DNA of 64,000 bases from Leucobacter luti (GCF_019464495.1 NZ_CP080492.1:2046001-2110000); one strand, 5' to 3'. Positions 35,858 to 45,329 are shown, counted from the stretch's first letter. Program-made: numbers and translations. Notes: generated from the letters alone by a model not told the origin.

Positions 35858-37813
35858 ATGGTTCTGGGAACCTCAGAGAAGACCGTCCGGCTCACCGTCG
35901 GGCAGGCAATCGTGCGCTACATTGCGGCGCAGCACTCGGTCGCCGACGGCGTGCGCGAGCGCTTTGTTCCGGCCGCGCTCGGTATCTTCGGCCACGGAAA
36001 CGTCGCCGGCCTGGGCCAAGCACTCGCCGAGCACACCGCGACGCTGCCGTTTGTGCAGGGCCGCAACGAGCAGGCGCTCGGGCACATGGCTACAGGGTTC
36101 GCGAAGGCCTCGCGTCGACGCAGGACGCTCGCCGTCACTGCGTCGGTCGGCCCCGGCGCGACGAACCTCGTCACGGCTGCAGCCCTCGCCACAGTGAACC
36201 GGCTCCCGCTGTTGCTGTTGCTCGGAGACACCTACGCGACCCGGCGCCAGGGCCCCGTGCTTCAGCAGCTCGATGTGCCGGGAACTCCCGACGTCACCGC
36301 GAACGATTCCTTCCGCCCGGTCTCGCGCTTCTTTGACCGGGTGACCAGGCCTGAGCAGCTGCTCACTGCGCTGCCGCAGGCCTTCCGTGTGCTCGCGAAT
36401 CCCGAGGAGACTGGCGCCGCCGTGCTGGCCCTCCCGCAAGACGTGCAGTCGCACGCCTATGACTTCCCCGTCGAGTTCTTCGCGGAGCGTGACTGGGTGA
36501 TCCGCCGCCGAGAGCCCGCTGCCAGCGAGGTCGCCGCGGTGGCAGATCTGATTCGTGCAGCTGAGCGGCCGCTCGTCATTGCTGGCGGCGGCGTGATGTA
36601 CTCCGACGCGCAGGCAGAGCTGACGGAACTGGGCAGGCAGACGCTGCTCCCGATCAGCGAGACCTTTGCGGGGAAGGGCGCGGTTACGGAGGATGGTCCG
36701 TGGAGCGTCTTCGGGGTGGGGCTGGAAGGGTCGCCGAGCACGAACCGGCTCGTCGAGCGTGCTGACCTCATCGTGCACGTGGGCACACGGCTCACCGACT
36801 TCGCGACGGCATCGCAGTCGATCTTCGCGAACCCCCGTGTGCGCTTCGCTTCGATCAACGTGGTCGAGCACGACGCGGTGAAACAGGGCGCCACCGCGGT
36901 GATCTCCGACGCACAGCTCGCGCTCACAGCACTCGCCGCAGCGCTGGGCGACTACCGAGTGCCAGCGGGCTGGGGCGAGGATGTGGTCGCTGCCCGCGCG
37001 GCATGGGTGCCCGTGCGCGACGCCGCGCTGGATCCGGATGTCCGGTTCCCTCGCGAAGATTTCCCGGAGCTTCCCGTGACCGACGCCGTGCTCACACAAG
37101 GTCAGCTCATCGGGCTGCTGCAGGAGCACGCACGCGCTGGCGACACGATCGTCGCGGCGGCTGGCGGGCCCCCCGGTGACCTGCAGAAGGTGTGGGATGC
37201 GACTGGCGGCCGCGCCGCCCACCTCGAATTCGGCTTCTCCTGCATGGGCTACGAGCTGCCGGCTGCGATGGGGACGCGGCTCGCGGATCCGGATCCCCAC
37301 CATCGCGTCACCGCATTCATCGGCGATGGCACCTTCATCATGATGCCGACCGAAATCGTGACTGCGGCGCAGGAGGGCATCCCGTTCACGGTGGTGATCT
37401 CGGAAAACCACGGCTACCAGGTGATCCGGCGGCTGCAGATGTGGCGCACCGGCGAGCAGTTCGGGAACGAGTTCCGCTACCGCGAGGGGGAAGTGCCGGC
37501 CGGGCTTGCGAATTCGCGGGCTGAGGGTCTGGCAGGAGACTACCTCCGGATCGATCTCGTGCAGATTGCCGCAGGTCTCGGCGCTGAGGTGCGCAGGCCG
37601 ATGACCGCGGATGAGGTGCGCGGTGCGTTGAATGAAACGCGCGATATCCGTGGCCCGGTCGTGATTGTCGTACCGACGATTCCCCACGCCGATCTGCCAT
37701 CCTCTGACGTGTGGTGGGATGTCTCACCGGCCGAAGTGTACGAGCGCGTTGACACCTCTGAGAAGCTCGCCGAGTACGGTCTCGGTCTCGCCCAGCAGCG
37801 GTGGCACGGATGA
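35858..37813 (+). CDS. Second IolD-like TPP-dependent acylhydrolase
   Basis: The 651-residue product is intact. It has FGHGNVAGLGQALAEH, the catalytic Glu71 in GRNEQALGHMATG, SVGPGATNLVTAAALATVNR, ERPLVIAGGGVMYSD, and the TPP-metal motif GDGTFIMMPTEIV with SENHGYQV. It is the same family as the frameshifted copy at 16118. Its product may open a different cyclitol ring (for example a deoxy- or isomeric inositol). The stop overlaps the HpcH aldolase start (ATGA), so the two are coupled. The ATG at 35858 has AAGGGAG upstream. Confidence 0.9.
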   Translation: MVLGTSEKTVRLTVGQAIVRYIAAQHSVADGVRERFVPAALGIFGHGNVAGLGQALAEHTATLPFVQGRNEQALGHMATGFAKASRRRRTLAVTASVGPGATNLVTAAALATVNRLPLLLLLGDTYATRRQGPVLQQLDVPGTPDVTANDSFRPVSRFFDRVTRPEQLLTALPQAFRVLANPEETGAAVLALPQDVQSHAYDFPVEFFAERDWVIRRREPAASEVAAVADLIRAAERPLVIAGGGVMYSDAQAELTELGRQTLLPISETFAGKGAVTEDGPWSVFGVGLEGSPSTNRLVERADLIVHVGTRLTDFATASQSIFANPRVRFASINVVEHDAVKQGATAVISDAQLALTALAAALGDYRVPAGWGEDVVAARAAWVPVRDAALDPDVRFPREDFPELPVTDAVLTQGQLIGLLQEHARAGDTIVAAAGGPPGDLQKVWDATGGRAAHLEFGFSCMGYELPAAMGTRLADPDPHHRVTAFIGDGTFIMMPTEIVTAAQEGIPFTVVISENHGYQVIRRLQMWRTGEQFGNEFRYREGEVPAGLANSRAEGLAGDYLRIDLVQIAAGLGAEVRRPMTADEVRGALNETRDIRGPVVIVVPTIPHADLPSSDVWWDVSPAEVYERVDTSEKLAEYGLGLAQQRWHG

Positions 37814-38619
37814 GCGGGCGGGAGACGCGGCAGAGTCAGCCGGGCCCGCTTATCCCGGGCAGGTCGCTGCGACAGCGGTTCCTCGCAGGCGAGCCGACGA
37901 TCGGCACCTTCCTGGGGCTCGGCTCGGTGGCGGCCGCGGAAGTGTGCGCGGCGGCCGGTCTCGACTGGGTGCTCGTGGATCTCGAACACGGTGGCGGCGC
38001 TGAGGGCCAGATCGGTGAGATCGTGGCCGCCGCTGGCGCATACGGTGCGGCGACGCTTGTTCGTGTAGAGCAGCCGGAGCGGATCCGGATCGGTCGTGCG
38101 CTTGATGCCGGGGCTGCTGGGATCATGTTTCCGCGTATTTCGAGTGCTGCGGAAGCCGTCGCGGCGCGCACGCACCAGCTCTACCCGCCCGAGGGCGACC
38201 GTGGGGTGGCGAGCTACAACCGAGCGGCTCGCTGGGCACTCGACACGCAGGCGTTGGACCACTCGAACGAGCAGACGATCGGGATCGTGCAGATCGAAAC
38301 CCGCGGTGCCATGGCCGAGCTCGATGCGATCGCAGCGACCCCGGGCGCCGATGTCCTGTTCATCGGGCCGCAGGATCTGAGCTACGCGCTCGGCGTCCCG
38401 CGTCAGTTTGATCACCCTGTATTCCAGGCGGCGCTCGATCACGTGCTCGCGGCCTGCCGCACACACGGCAAGGTCGCTGGGATCTTGGCGAACGATCGCG
38501 CCGCCATTGAGCGCTACCGCGAGCGCGGTTTTGGCTTCCTCGCTGTGGGCTCAGATGCCACACTGCTCGCGGCCGCAGTGCGTGGCGCGATCCCCGAAGG
38601 GCTCGGGGTCCCGTGGTGA
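37810..38619 (+). CDS. HpcH/HpaI-family class II aldolase
   Basis: The 269-residue product is a metal-dependent aldolase related to 2-keto-3-deoxy-sugar acid and HpaI aldolases. GTFLGLGSVAAAEVCAAAGL, the catalytic-His region VDLEHGG, AGAAGIMFPRISSA, and the metal-binding Glu and Asp in QIETRGAMAEL and FIGPQDLSYALG are all present. Such enzymes cleave 2-oxo acids into pyruvate and an aldehyde. It overlaps iolD2 by 4 bases and the following dehydrogenase gene by 4 bases (GTGA), so the three are translationally linked. Confidence 0.87.
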   Translation: MSGRETRQSQPGPLIPGRSLRQRFLAGEPTIGTFLGLGSVAAAEVCAAAGLDWVLVDLEHGGGAEGQIGEIVAAAGAYGAATLVRVEQPERIRIGRALDAGAAGIMFPRISSAAEAVAARTHQLYPPEGDRGVASYNRAARWALDTQALDHSNEQTIGIVQIETRGAMAELDAIAATPGADVLFIGPQDLSYALGVPRQFDHPVFQAALDHVLAACRTHGKVAGILANDRAAIERYRERGFGFLAVGSDATLLAAAVRGAIPEGLGVPW

Positions 38620-39563
38620 GCGCAGGCACGGGAGCTACGACGCCAGGCAGCGCTGCGCGCATCGTTGTGGGGCTTGGCCCCGTCGATGCGGCGCTTGTGC
38701 AGCCGCACCTCGGCCCCGATGTGGTGTTCGTGGAGCACCCAACTGCGTCGGACCTCGCCGCCGCAGAGGGGGCCATCGTGCGCGCGGCCGTTGCTGTTGA
38801 CCGAGACGTGCTCGGCCGTATGCCCGCCCTGCGCGTGATCGCGCGCACCGGTGTCGGCGTTGAGCGCGTGGATCTCGAGGCTGCGCAGGAGCGCGGGATC
38901 CTGGTGGCGACGACTCCCGGGAGCAATAGCCGAGCCGTTGCCGAGGGGGCGTTCGCGATGATTGCAGCGCTGGTGAAGCGGGTGCCTGAGTCCAACGCGT
39001 TTGTCTCGGACGGGGAGTGGGGTAGCGCTGCGCCGCCCACTCCGGGTGATCTCGGCGGCCTGACGCTCGCGGTGTTGGGCTACGGCAGGATTGGTAGGAT
39101 CCTGGCCGGCTTTGGCCGCGCATTCGGGATGCGCATCTTGGTGCACGATCCATTCGTGGCCGCAGAAGACGCTGAAAACGTGAGCCTCGTCGAGGCCGTT
39201 GCGCGTGCGGACGTCATCAGTCTGCACCTTCCCGGAGGTGGGGGTGAGCTGCTGTCGATCGAGCTCTTGAAGACGGCGCGGCCTGGTCTCGTGCTGGTCA
39301 ACTGCGCCCGCGCCGATCTCGTGGCGACCGCCACGATCGAGCGCGCACTTGATGCCGGCATTCTTGGCGGGGTTGGGCTTGACGTGTTTGATGAAGAACC
39401 CATCACAAGCCATCCCCTGGCGGGTCGGCCTCACGTGCTCCTGAGCCCCCACACCAGCGGACTGTCGGCCGGGGCAACGCGGGAGACGTTCAGAATGGCG
39501 GCAGTGGCGATTGCGGAGGCCTTCGGCGGTCGTTATCCAACTTTTACCAGAAACGGTGACTGA
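38616..39563 (+). CDS. D-isomer-specific 2-hydroxyacid dehydrogenase
   Basis: The 315-residue product has the family layout: RTGVGVERVDLEAAQERGI, the NAD-binding AVLGYGRIGRILAGFGRAFG with downstream acidic residue, VNCARADLVATATIERAL and the catalytic His in SPHTSG near the C-terminus. It resembles phosphoglycerate dehydrogenase but lacks an ACT domain. It probably oxidises or reduces a D-2-hydroxy acid formed with the HpcH aldolase. GTG at 38616 overlaps the aldolase stop. It is the last gene before the ABC importer. Confidence 0.85.
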   Translation: MSAGTGATTPGSAARIVVGLGPVDAALVQPHLGPDVVFVEHPTASDLAAAEGAIVRAAVAVDRDVLGRMPALRVIARTGVGVERVDLEAAQERGILVATTPGSNSRAVAEGAFAMIAALVKRVPESNAFVSDGEWGSAAPPTPGDLGGLTLAVLGYGRIGRILAGFGRAFGMRILVHDPFVAAEDAENVSLVEAVARADVISLHLPGGGGELLSIELLKTARPGLVLVNCARADLVATATIERALDAGILGGVGLDVFDEEPITSHPLAGRPHVLLSPHTSGLSAGATRETFRMAAVAIAEAFGGRYPTFTRNGD

Positions 39564-39643
39564 CGCTCAGAGTTGCGGTACTGTTACACCAAGCGAACAG
39601 CTTTGTAACGACATTAGTTCAATTAACACGATGGAGTGAAACT

Positions 39644-40636
39644 ATGTTGAAGTCTCGAATCACACGGTGGAGTCGCGTCGGCGTTGCCGGCTTGGCGGCA
39701 ACCGGTGCGCTGCTACTGGCAGCCTGCGGAAGTCCTGCCGGTGCTGGCGGCGCAGCGGGCGGCGGCGACGCTGAAGCGCCGCAGACCGAGAAACTGAAGG
39801 TCGCGTTGGTCACCCACGCGGCACCGGGCGACACCTTCTGGGACACGATCCGTGCCGGGGCCGAGAACGCGGCCGACCTGAACAATATTGATTTGCTCTA
39901 CACCTCTGACCCCGATGGAGCGCGCCAGGCGCAGCTCGTGCAGCAGGCGGTTGACCAGGGCGTCGATGGCATTGTCGTCACGCTGGCCAAGGCAGACGCC
40001 ATGTCCGGCGAAGTCAAGAAGGCCGCCGAGGCCGGGATCCCCGTCTTCAGCATCAACGCTGGCGAGAACGACTTCAAATCGATGGGCGTCCTCGCGCACT
40101 TCGGGCAGAACGAGTTCATCGCTGGCCAGGCCGCGGGTGAGCAGCTGAACGAGGCAGGCAAGACGAAGGCTATCTGCGTGATTCAGGAGCAGGGTCACGT
40201 GGGCCTGGAAGCCCGTTGCGAGGGTCTCGCTGACACCTTCGAAGGAACTTCTGAGGTGCTGTACGTGCAGGGCACGGACATGACCAACGTTGCGTCGACG
40301 ATCACGTCGAAGCTGCAGACCAACAAGGACATCGACGCCGTGCTGACGCTCGGCGCTCCCTTCGCCATGACCGCAGTCGACGCGATCAAGGACGCTGGCA
40401 GCAGCGCCGCGCTCGCCACAACCGATCTGAACCCGGATGTGTACGCGGCAATCAAGGATGGCACGATGCTGTTCGGCATCGACCAGCAGCCGTTCATGCA
40501 GGGCTACCAGTCCGTCGAGGCCGTGCGTCTGTTCAACGAGGGCGGATATGTCCTCGGCGGTGGCCAGGCAGTGCTCACCGGACCCGCAGTAGTGAACGCC
40601 GCCAACGCCGAGAGCGTTGCCGCGCAGTTCAAGTAA
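39644..40636 (+). CDS. Sugar ABC importer, substrate-binding lipoprotein
   Basis: The 330-residue product has a signal peptide with lipobox LLAAC and lipidated Cys28, then a Gly/Ala linker. A periplasmic-binding fold of the ribose/xylose/inositol (CUT2) type follows (VALVTHAAPGDTFWDTIRAG, VDGIVVTLAKADAM, VFSINAGENDFKSMG, DLNPDVYAAIKDGTML). It captures the sugar or cyclitol outside the membrane. GGAGTGAAACT precedes the ATG. The permease gene follows after 22 bp, and it probably forms one operon with the two genes downstream. The ligand is not identifiable. Confidence 0.9.
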   Translation: MLKSRITRWSRVGVAGLAATGALLLAACGSPAGAGGAAGGGDAEAPQTEKLKVALVTHAAPGDTFWDTIRAGAENAADLNNIDLLYTSDPDGARQAQLVQQAVDQGVDGIVVTLAKADAMSGEVKKAAEAGIPVFSINAGENDFKSMGVLAHFGQNEFIAGQAAGEQLNEAGKTKAICVIQEQGHVGLEARCEGLADTFEGTSEVLYVQGTDMTNVASTITSKLQTNKDIDAVLTLGAPFAMTAVDAIKDAGSSAALATTDLNPDVYAAIKDGTMLFGIDQQPFMQGYQSVEAVRLFNEGGYVLGGGQAVLTGPAVVNAANAESVAAQFK

Positions 40637-40658
40637 CCCTGCGAGAGAGTTGAAATCA

Positions 40659-41705
40659 ATGTCTACAGTCACAGCGCCGAAGTTCGACGAGCGCGTTGCC
40701 ACTGGCAACCTCTTCACGCGCTTCTTCTCGAAGCCTGAAGCGGGAGCGAGCACCGCAGCCCTCGTCCTGGCAATCATGTTCGCGGTGGTCGCGCCGCAGT
40801 TCACTCAGCCCGATTCGATCGCCACGATCCTCTACGGTGCTTCCACCGTCGGAATCATGGCGGTGGGTGTATCTCTCCTGATGATCGGCGGTGAGGTCGA
40901 CCTGTCGGCCGGTGTTGGCGTCATCTCGGCAGCGCTGTCCTCGTCACTGTTCATGTACTGGTTCGGCGGCAACGTCTGGGTTGGTGCCACGATCGGCCTG
41001 GTGTTCTCACTGCTCGTTGGCTTGCTCAACGGCTGGCTGTTGACGAAAACGAAACTCTCAAGCTTCATCATCACCCTGGCGACGTTCTTCATGTTGACGG
41101 GCCTCAACCTGGGTGTGACGCGATTGATCACGGGCGGGGTCGCAGCCCCGTCGATTGCAAACTGGCCCGGCTTCGAATCAGCCGCAGCCGTGTTCGCATC
41201 GGACATCCCGGTGTTCGGAGTGAAGGTCAAGATCACGGTCTTTTACTGGATCCTGCTCGTGGCAATCGCGACCTGGGTGCTGAAGCGCACCCGGGTGGGG
41301 AACTGGATCTTCGCGAGCGGCGGTGCCCCGGATGCCGCTCGTGCAGTCGGCGTACCAGTGGTGCGCACCAAGATCGGCCTGTACATGGGTGTGAGCTTTT
41401 GCGCCTGGCTGCTCGGTATGCACCAGCTGTTCGCCTTCAAGACGGTGCAGTCGGGTGAGGGCATCGGCAACGAGTTCCTCTACATCATCGCGGCCGTTGT
41501 CGGCGGCTGCCTCATGACCGGCGGCTACGGCTCAGCCATTGGCGGCGCAATCGGTGCGCTGATCTACGGCATGGCGCTCAAGGGTGTTGTCTACGCTGAG
41601 TGGAATCCGGACTGGCTGAAGTTCTTCCTGGGAGCCATGCTCCTCGGCGCAACCGTGCTCAACTTCACGCTGCAGCGACGTGCAGCGCAGGGAGGGAAAA
41701 AGTGA
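40659..41705 (+). CDS. Sugar ABC importer, permease (RbsC-like)
   Basis: The 348-residue product has about ten membrane helices and typical RbsC features: [19 protein letters not shown] (early helix pair), [19 protein letters not shown] (coupling region), [20 protein letters not shown] and a basic tail [10 protein letters not shown]. It forms the translocation channel with the ATPase that follows. The stop overlaps the ATPase GTG by 4 bases. No second permease is present, so it likely acts as a homodimer. Confidence 0.9.
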   Translation: MSTVTAPKFDERVATGNLFTRFFSKPEAGASTAALVLAIMFAVVAPQFTQPDSIATILYGASTVGIMAVGVSLLMIGGEVDLSAGVGVISAALSSSLFMYWFGGNVWVGATIGLVFSLLVGLLNGWLLTKTKLSSFIITLATFFMLTGLNLGVTRLITGGVAAPSIANWPGFESAAAVFASDIPVFGVKVKITVFYWILLVAIATWVLKRTRVGNWIFASGGAPDAARAVGVPVVRTKIGLYMGVSFCAWLLGMHQLFAFKTVQSGEGIGNEFLYIIAAVVGGCLMTGGYGSAIGGAIGALIYGMALKGVVYAEWNPDWLKFFLGAMLLGATVLNFTLQRRAAQGGKK

Positions 41706-42619
41706 ACGCCTCAACGGCAATTGCAACGCCGCTCGTAGAGCTGCGTGACGCTGAAAAGCGCTACGGCAACATCATCGCGCTACGAGACGTAAGCCTGAAG
41801 GTGAGTTCAGGCGAGGTCATGTGTGTGCTCGGCGACAACGGCGCAGGGAAGTCAACGCTGATCAAGATCATTGCGGGCCTGCACCAGCACACCGGTGGTG
41901 AGTTTCTCATCGAGGGTGAAGAGGTGAAGCTGGGATCGCCGCGCGAGGCGCTGAACCGGGGCATCGCGACGGTGTACCAGGATCTCGCGGTCGCTCCGCT
42001 GATGCCGGTGTGGCGCAACTTCTTCCTCGGCTCTGAGCAGACGAAGGGCTGGGGGCCGTTCAAGCGCCTGGACATCGATTTCATGCGGAAGACCGCGAAA
42101 AAGGAACTGCTCGACATGGGCATTGATCTGCGCGATGTTGATCAGCCGATCGGAACGCTCTCGGGCGGCGAGCGACAGTGCGTCGCGATTGCTCGCGCAG
42201 TGTATTTCGGGGCGAAAGTGCTCATCCTGGACGAACCGACAGCGGCGCTCGGTGTGAAGCAGTCGGGTGTGGTGCTGCGCTACATCATCCAGGCGCGGGA
42301 TCGCGGCCTCGGTGTGGTCTTCATCACGCACAACCCGCACCACGCGTACCCGGTTGGCGATCGATTCTTGCTGCTCAAACGCGGTCAGAGTATTGGCTAC
42401 CACGAGAAGGCCGACATCACGCTCGAGGAGCTGACCGGTCTGATGGCGGGTGGCGCAGAGCTTGAGCAACTGGTGCATGAGCTGCGTCAGGTGGGTACGA
42501 GCACGGACACTGTGCGCACCATCCGCGACGAAATCGAGGACGATGCTGCCGCAGGAGTCGGTCGCGTCACCGTGACCGAGGTGGTCAGCGTCGTGCTTCC
42601 TGAGGACGACGAGCGCTAG
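41702..42619 (+). CDS. Sugar ABC importer, single-domain ATPase
   Basis: The 305-residue product has Walker [11 protein letters not shown], signature LSGGERQ, Walker B VLILDEP and the switch His in [13 protein letters not shown]. Most CUT2 ATPases such as RbsA carry two fused ATPase domains (about 500 residues); this one has one, like FrcA-type proteins, plus an acidic 55-residue tail ([15 protein letters not shown] to PEDDER). The GTG at 41702 overlaps the permease stop. A hairpin terminator follows. Confidence 0.9.
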   Translation: MNASTAIATPLVELRDAEKRYGNIIALRDVSLKVSSGEVMCVLGDNGAGKSTLIKIIAGLHQHTGGEFLIEGEEVKLGSPREALNRGIATVYQDLAVAPLMPVWRNFFLGSEQTKGWGPFKRLDIDFMRKTAKKELLDMGIDLRDVDQPIGTLSGGERQCVAIARAVYFGAKVLILDEPTAALGVKQSGVVLRYIIQARDRGLGVVFITHNPHHAYPVGDRFLLLKRGQSIGYHEKADITLEELTGLMAGGAELEQLVHELRQVGTSTDTVRTIRDEIEDDAAAGVGRVTVTEVVSVVLPEDDER

Positions 42620-42635
42620 CGCTTCTCGCAGTATG

Positions 42636-42673
42636 CAGAGGGGCGCTCTCCAGGCAGGGAGAGCGCCCCTCTG
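42636..42673 (+). terminator. Terminator of the sugar ABC operon
   Basis: A perfect 16-bp stem: CAGAGGGGCGCTCTCC at 42636-42651 pairs with 42658-42673 around a 6-base loop, 17 bases after the ATPase stop. Confidence 0.75.
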
Positions 42674-42783
42674 TGTGTCCAGGGCGATGCGCACGAGCGG
42701 TGAGCGCGGCGGACAGCAACGGGGGCCATCCCACTGCCAGGCACACGCAGGCAGTGCCTGAAATACATACAAGGGGGAACCGG

Positions 42784-43968
42784 ATGAGCGTCTCGCGCTG
42801 GATCCTGATCGCAGCACTCGCGTGCGGCGGGTTCGGTATCGGGGTGAGTGAGTTCCTGGTGATGGGACTCCTCCCGCAGATCGCCGAGGATCTGTTGCCT
42901 GAGTTGGTGCGGAGCCACCGCGATGCCGCGCTCGCCGCAACGGGCGGTATGGCTTCCGCATACGCAGCCGGTGTCGCCGTTGGCATCTTCACGACACCGC
43001 TGCTGGTCCGCAGGCTCTCGGAGCGCCACGCGCTTCTGGTGTGCGCCGGGAGCATGGTGCTCTGGACGGTGCTCACCGCCCTCGCGCCGACGCTTCCCAT
43101 CGCACTCGCCCTGCGCTTTCTCTCGGCACTGACCCACGCGAGCTTCATCGGTCTGGGGGCGATGGCGATCGCGCATGTGCTGGGCTCGCGCAGCTACGGC
43201 AGGGGCTCCGCGATCGTGCACGGCGGGCTCGCGCTCGCCAATCTTGCCGGAGTACCAGCGCTCACCGCGTTGGGAGCCGTCGTTGACTGGCGCGTGATTC
43301 TCGGATCCTGCGCGCTGCTCTTCGCCGCTCCGCTCCTGGCGTTGGTGCTCGTCGATGTGCCAGATGCGGCGCACGGCACGAGCGCGCCGAGCACGGCGCG
43401 CGTGCGCACGAAGAATCTGGTCCTGTTGTTTGGTTCCGCGATCGTGGGGGCCGCTGGTGGCTTCACGATTCTCACGTACGTCGCTCCGGTCACGCTCTGG
43501 ACACGCGGGGACGATACCTGGGTCACCGCGGCGATCGCCATGCTGGCGTTCGGGATCGGAATGAATCTCGGCAATTTGGTGTCGGGGATGCTCGCGGATC
43601 GCGCAGCAGGGCTCGCGTTCGGGGGAGCGATCTGCGCAGGTGTGTTCGGTGCCGCGTTGCTGCTCATTCCGGGTGCTGGTGGGGTCATGACGGTCGCCGG
43701 GGTGCTCCTCATCGGGGTGCTGCTGGGTGGGCAGGGGCCTGCCGGGCAGGTGCTATATCTCCGAGAGCTCAGCCGGTTCCCTCGGCTTGCGGCGTCGTTG
43801 CCCTCTGGCACTGGGAATCTCGGCAGTTTTGCTGGCGCGCTTTTCGGGGCAGGGCTGTTGGCGGGCTTCGGCCCGGGGGTGATTCCGATCGGTGCTGGTG
43901 CGTTGCTCATCATCGCGTTGGTCGCGTTTTTTGGCTACACCAGACTGCTGCGATCTCGCGCTCCATGA
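42784..43968 (+). CDS. MFS transporter, DHA1/AraJ-like
   Basis: The 394-residue product has about 12 helices and the DHA1 style start GGFGIGVSEFLVMGLLPQIA, GIFTTPLLVRRLSERHAL with the loop 2-3 motif and a second half beginning NLVLLFGSAIVGAAGG. Relatives export sugars, drugs or amino acids. Its position inside the cyclitol region may mean sugar export or overflow control, but this is not shown by sequence. AGGGGGAACC lies just upstream of the ATG. Confidence 0.83.
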   Translation: MSVSRWILIAALACGGFGIGVSEFLVMGLLPQIAEDLLPELVRSHRDAALAATGGMASAYAAGVAVGIFTTPLLVRRLSERHALLVCAGSMVLWTVLTALAPTLPIALALRFLSALTHASFIGLGAMAIAHVLGSRSYGRGSAIVHGGLALANLAGVPALTALGAVVDWRVILGSCALLFAAPLLALVLVDVPDAAHGTSAPSTARVRTKNLVLLFGSAIVGAAGGFTILTYVAPVTLWTRGDDTWVTAAIAMLAFGIGMNLGNLVSGMLADRAAGLAFGGAICAGVFGAALLLIPGAGGVMTVAGVLLIGVLLGGQGPAGQVLYLRELSRFPRLAASLPSGTGNLGSFAGALFGAGLLAGFGPGVIPIGAGALLIIALVAFFGYTRLLRSRAP

Positions 43969-43970
43969 GC

Positions 43971-44000
43971 TTGACACTTAAGTCAGTATGTACTTACAAT
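43971..44000 (+). promoter_or_regulatory. Promoter of the Gfo/Idh-IolE operon
   Basis: TTGACA (43971-43976) and TACAAT (43995-44000) with an 18-bp spacer, right after the MFS stop codon. The LacI-type operator follows at once. Confidence 0.7.
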
Positions 44001-44014
44001 TTGGACCGGTCCAT
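44001..44014. promoter_or_regulatory. LacI-type operator, CCGG class
   Basis: TTGGACCGGTCCAT differs from the perfect palindrome at 34346 only in the last base. It is placed immediately downstream of the -10 box, as at 34346. Confidence 0.72.
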
Positions 44015-44087
44015 TTCTTGACGGTGGGCTCCGCAACGACGCACCCGGTGCTCGAACGGCCCGACACCTCGACGGAAAGAACTCCTC

Positions 44088-45329
44088 ATGCAGACGAACG
44101 AAGACGGCAGCATCACGATCGGCGTAGGCCTCATCAGCGTCGGATGGATGGGGCAGCTCCACAGCCGGGCGTACTCGAATCTGCGCTACGCATATCCGGA
44201 TCTGAAGCTTCGCCCTCGCCTCGTGCACGCGGCTGATCCAGCCCCCGCGCGCGCCACTGAAGCTCGCGAGGTGCTCGGCTACGAACGCGCGTCGGCGGAC
44301 TACCAGGACGTGCTCAACGACCCGGAAGTCGACGTTGTCTCGATTTGCGCACCGAACTTCCTCCATGCCGAGATCGGAATCGCGGCGGCGAAGGCGGGCA
44401 AGCATTTCTGGATTGAGAAGCCAGTGGGCCGCGGCGAGGCTGAGACCCGCGCCGTCGCCGAGGCAGCTGCCGAGTCGGGAGTCGTCTCGTCGATCGGGTT
44501 CAACTACCGGCATGCGCCTGCAATCGAGTACCTGCGAGAGCTCGTAGCGGAGGGCAAGCTCGGTCGAATCACCAACGTGCGCGGCCAAATGTTCGCTGAC
44601 TACTCAGCGGATCCGCGGGGTGCCCTGTCCTGGCGCTTCGTCCGCGGTCTCGCCGGCACCGGCGTGCTGGGTGATCTCATGGGCCACCTCGTCGACCTCG
44701 TGCAGTACACGCTGGGGCCGATTGCAGAGGTCACCGCGGTCACATCGACGGTCTACTCCGAGCGGCCCGAGCTGCCCATGGGAACCGGCACACACTTCGC
44801 CGTGATTGAAGACGGAGTGATGAAGCCGGTCGAGAACGAGGACTATGCGGGCATGCTCGTGCGCCTCGCAGATGATGCAGCGGCCGCCGGCGCGGTCGGC
44901 ACGCTCGAGGCCTCCCGTGTCGCAGTGGGTCCCCGGGCGAGCTACGGCATCGAGGTCTACGGCACCGCAGGATCGGCGCACTGGGACTTCGAACGGCTCA
45001 ACGAGCTGCACGTCTCGGGCGGACTCGGGGCCGAGTATCCGGGCTACGCCCGCGTCATGGCGCACGCCGGCATGGGGGACTTCAGCCGTTTCCAGCCGGG
45101 AGCTGGCACCTCCATGGGCTATGACGATCTCAAGGTGATCGAGGCCAAGAAGTTCTTGCAAGCCGTGCTCGGCCGAGAACAGCTGAACTCGAACATCCAG
45201 GACGCGCTCTCTGCCGCCCAGGTAATCACCGCAGCAGAGCGCTCGGCAGAAGGGCGCACCTGGGAAGCCAGCACGGCGGTCGCGGGAACGACCGCCGCTA
45301 CACGCCACGAGTCGCACACGGAATCCTGA
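44088..45329 (+). CDS. Gfo/Idh/MocA-family dehydrogenase (longer form)
   Basis: The 413-residue product has the Rossmann motif VGLISVGWMGQLHSRAY, the EKP equivalent WIEKPVGRGEAETR, and the C-terminal GDLMGHLVDLVQYTLG. It is longer than IolG (about 340) and closer to the subgroup that acts on glycosides or keto-sugars, where a large C-terminal domain carries the substrate loop. The ATG at 44088 heads a run of five co-directional genes with an IolE-like protein, another Gfo/Idh, an SDR and a fourth dehydrogenase. Confidence 0.85.
   Translation: MQTNEDGSITIGVGLISVGWMGQLHSRAYSNLRYAYPDLKLRPRLVHAADPAPARATEAREVLGYERASADYQDVLNDPEVDVVSICAPNFLHAEIGIAAAKAGKHFWIEKPVGRGEAETRAVAEAAAESGVVSSIGFNYRHAPAIEYLRELVAEGKLGRITNVRGQMFADYSADPRGALSWRFVRGLAGTGVLGDLMGHLVDLVQYTLGPIAEVTAVTSTVYSERPELPMGTGTHFAVIEDGVMKPVENEDYAGMLVRLADDAAAAGAVGTLEASRVAVGPRASYGIEVYGTAGSAHWDFERLNELHVSGGLGAEYPGYARVMAHAGMGDFSRFQPGAGTSMGYDDLKVIEAKKFLQAVLGREQLNSNIQDALSAAQVITAAERSAEGRTWEASTAVAGTTAATRHESHTES

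Noticed and set aside
35873..37687. 604-residue protein on the minus strand opposite iolD2
   Set aside because: It is His/Arg-rich with no motifs, the usual product of antisense reading in high-GC genes. The plus-strand gene has full catalytic motifs.
43971..44014. Terminator of the DHA1 MFS gene in the promoter of the next operon
   Set aside because: The palindrome is short, GC-centred and follows a -10 box. It matches the LacI operator class, not a terminator.
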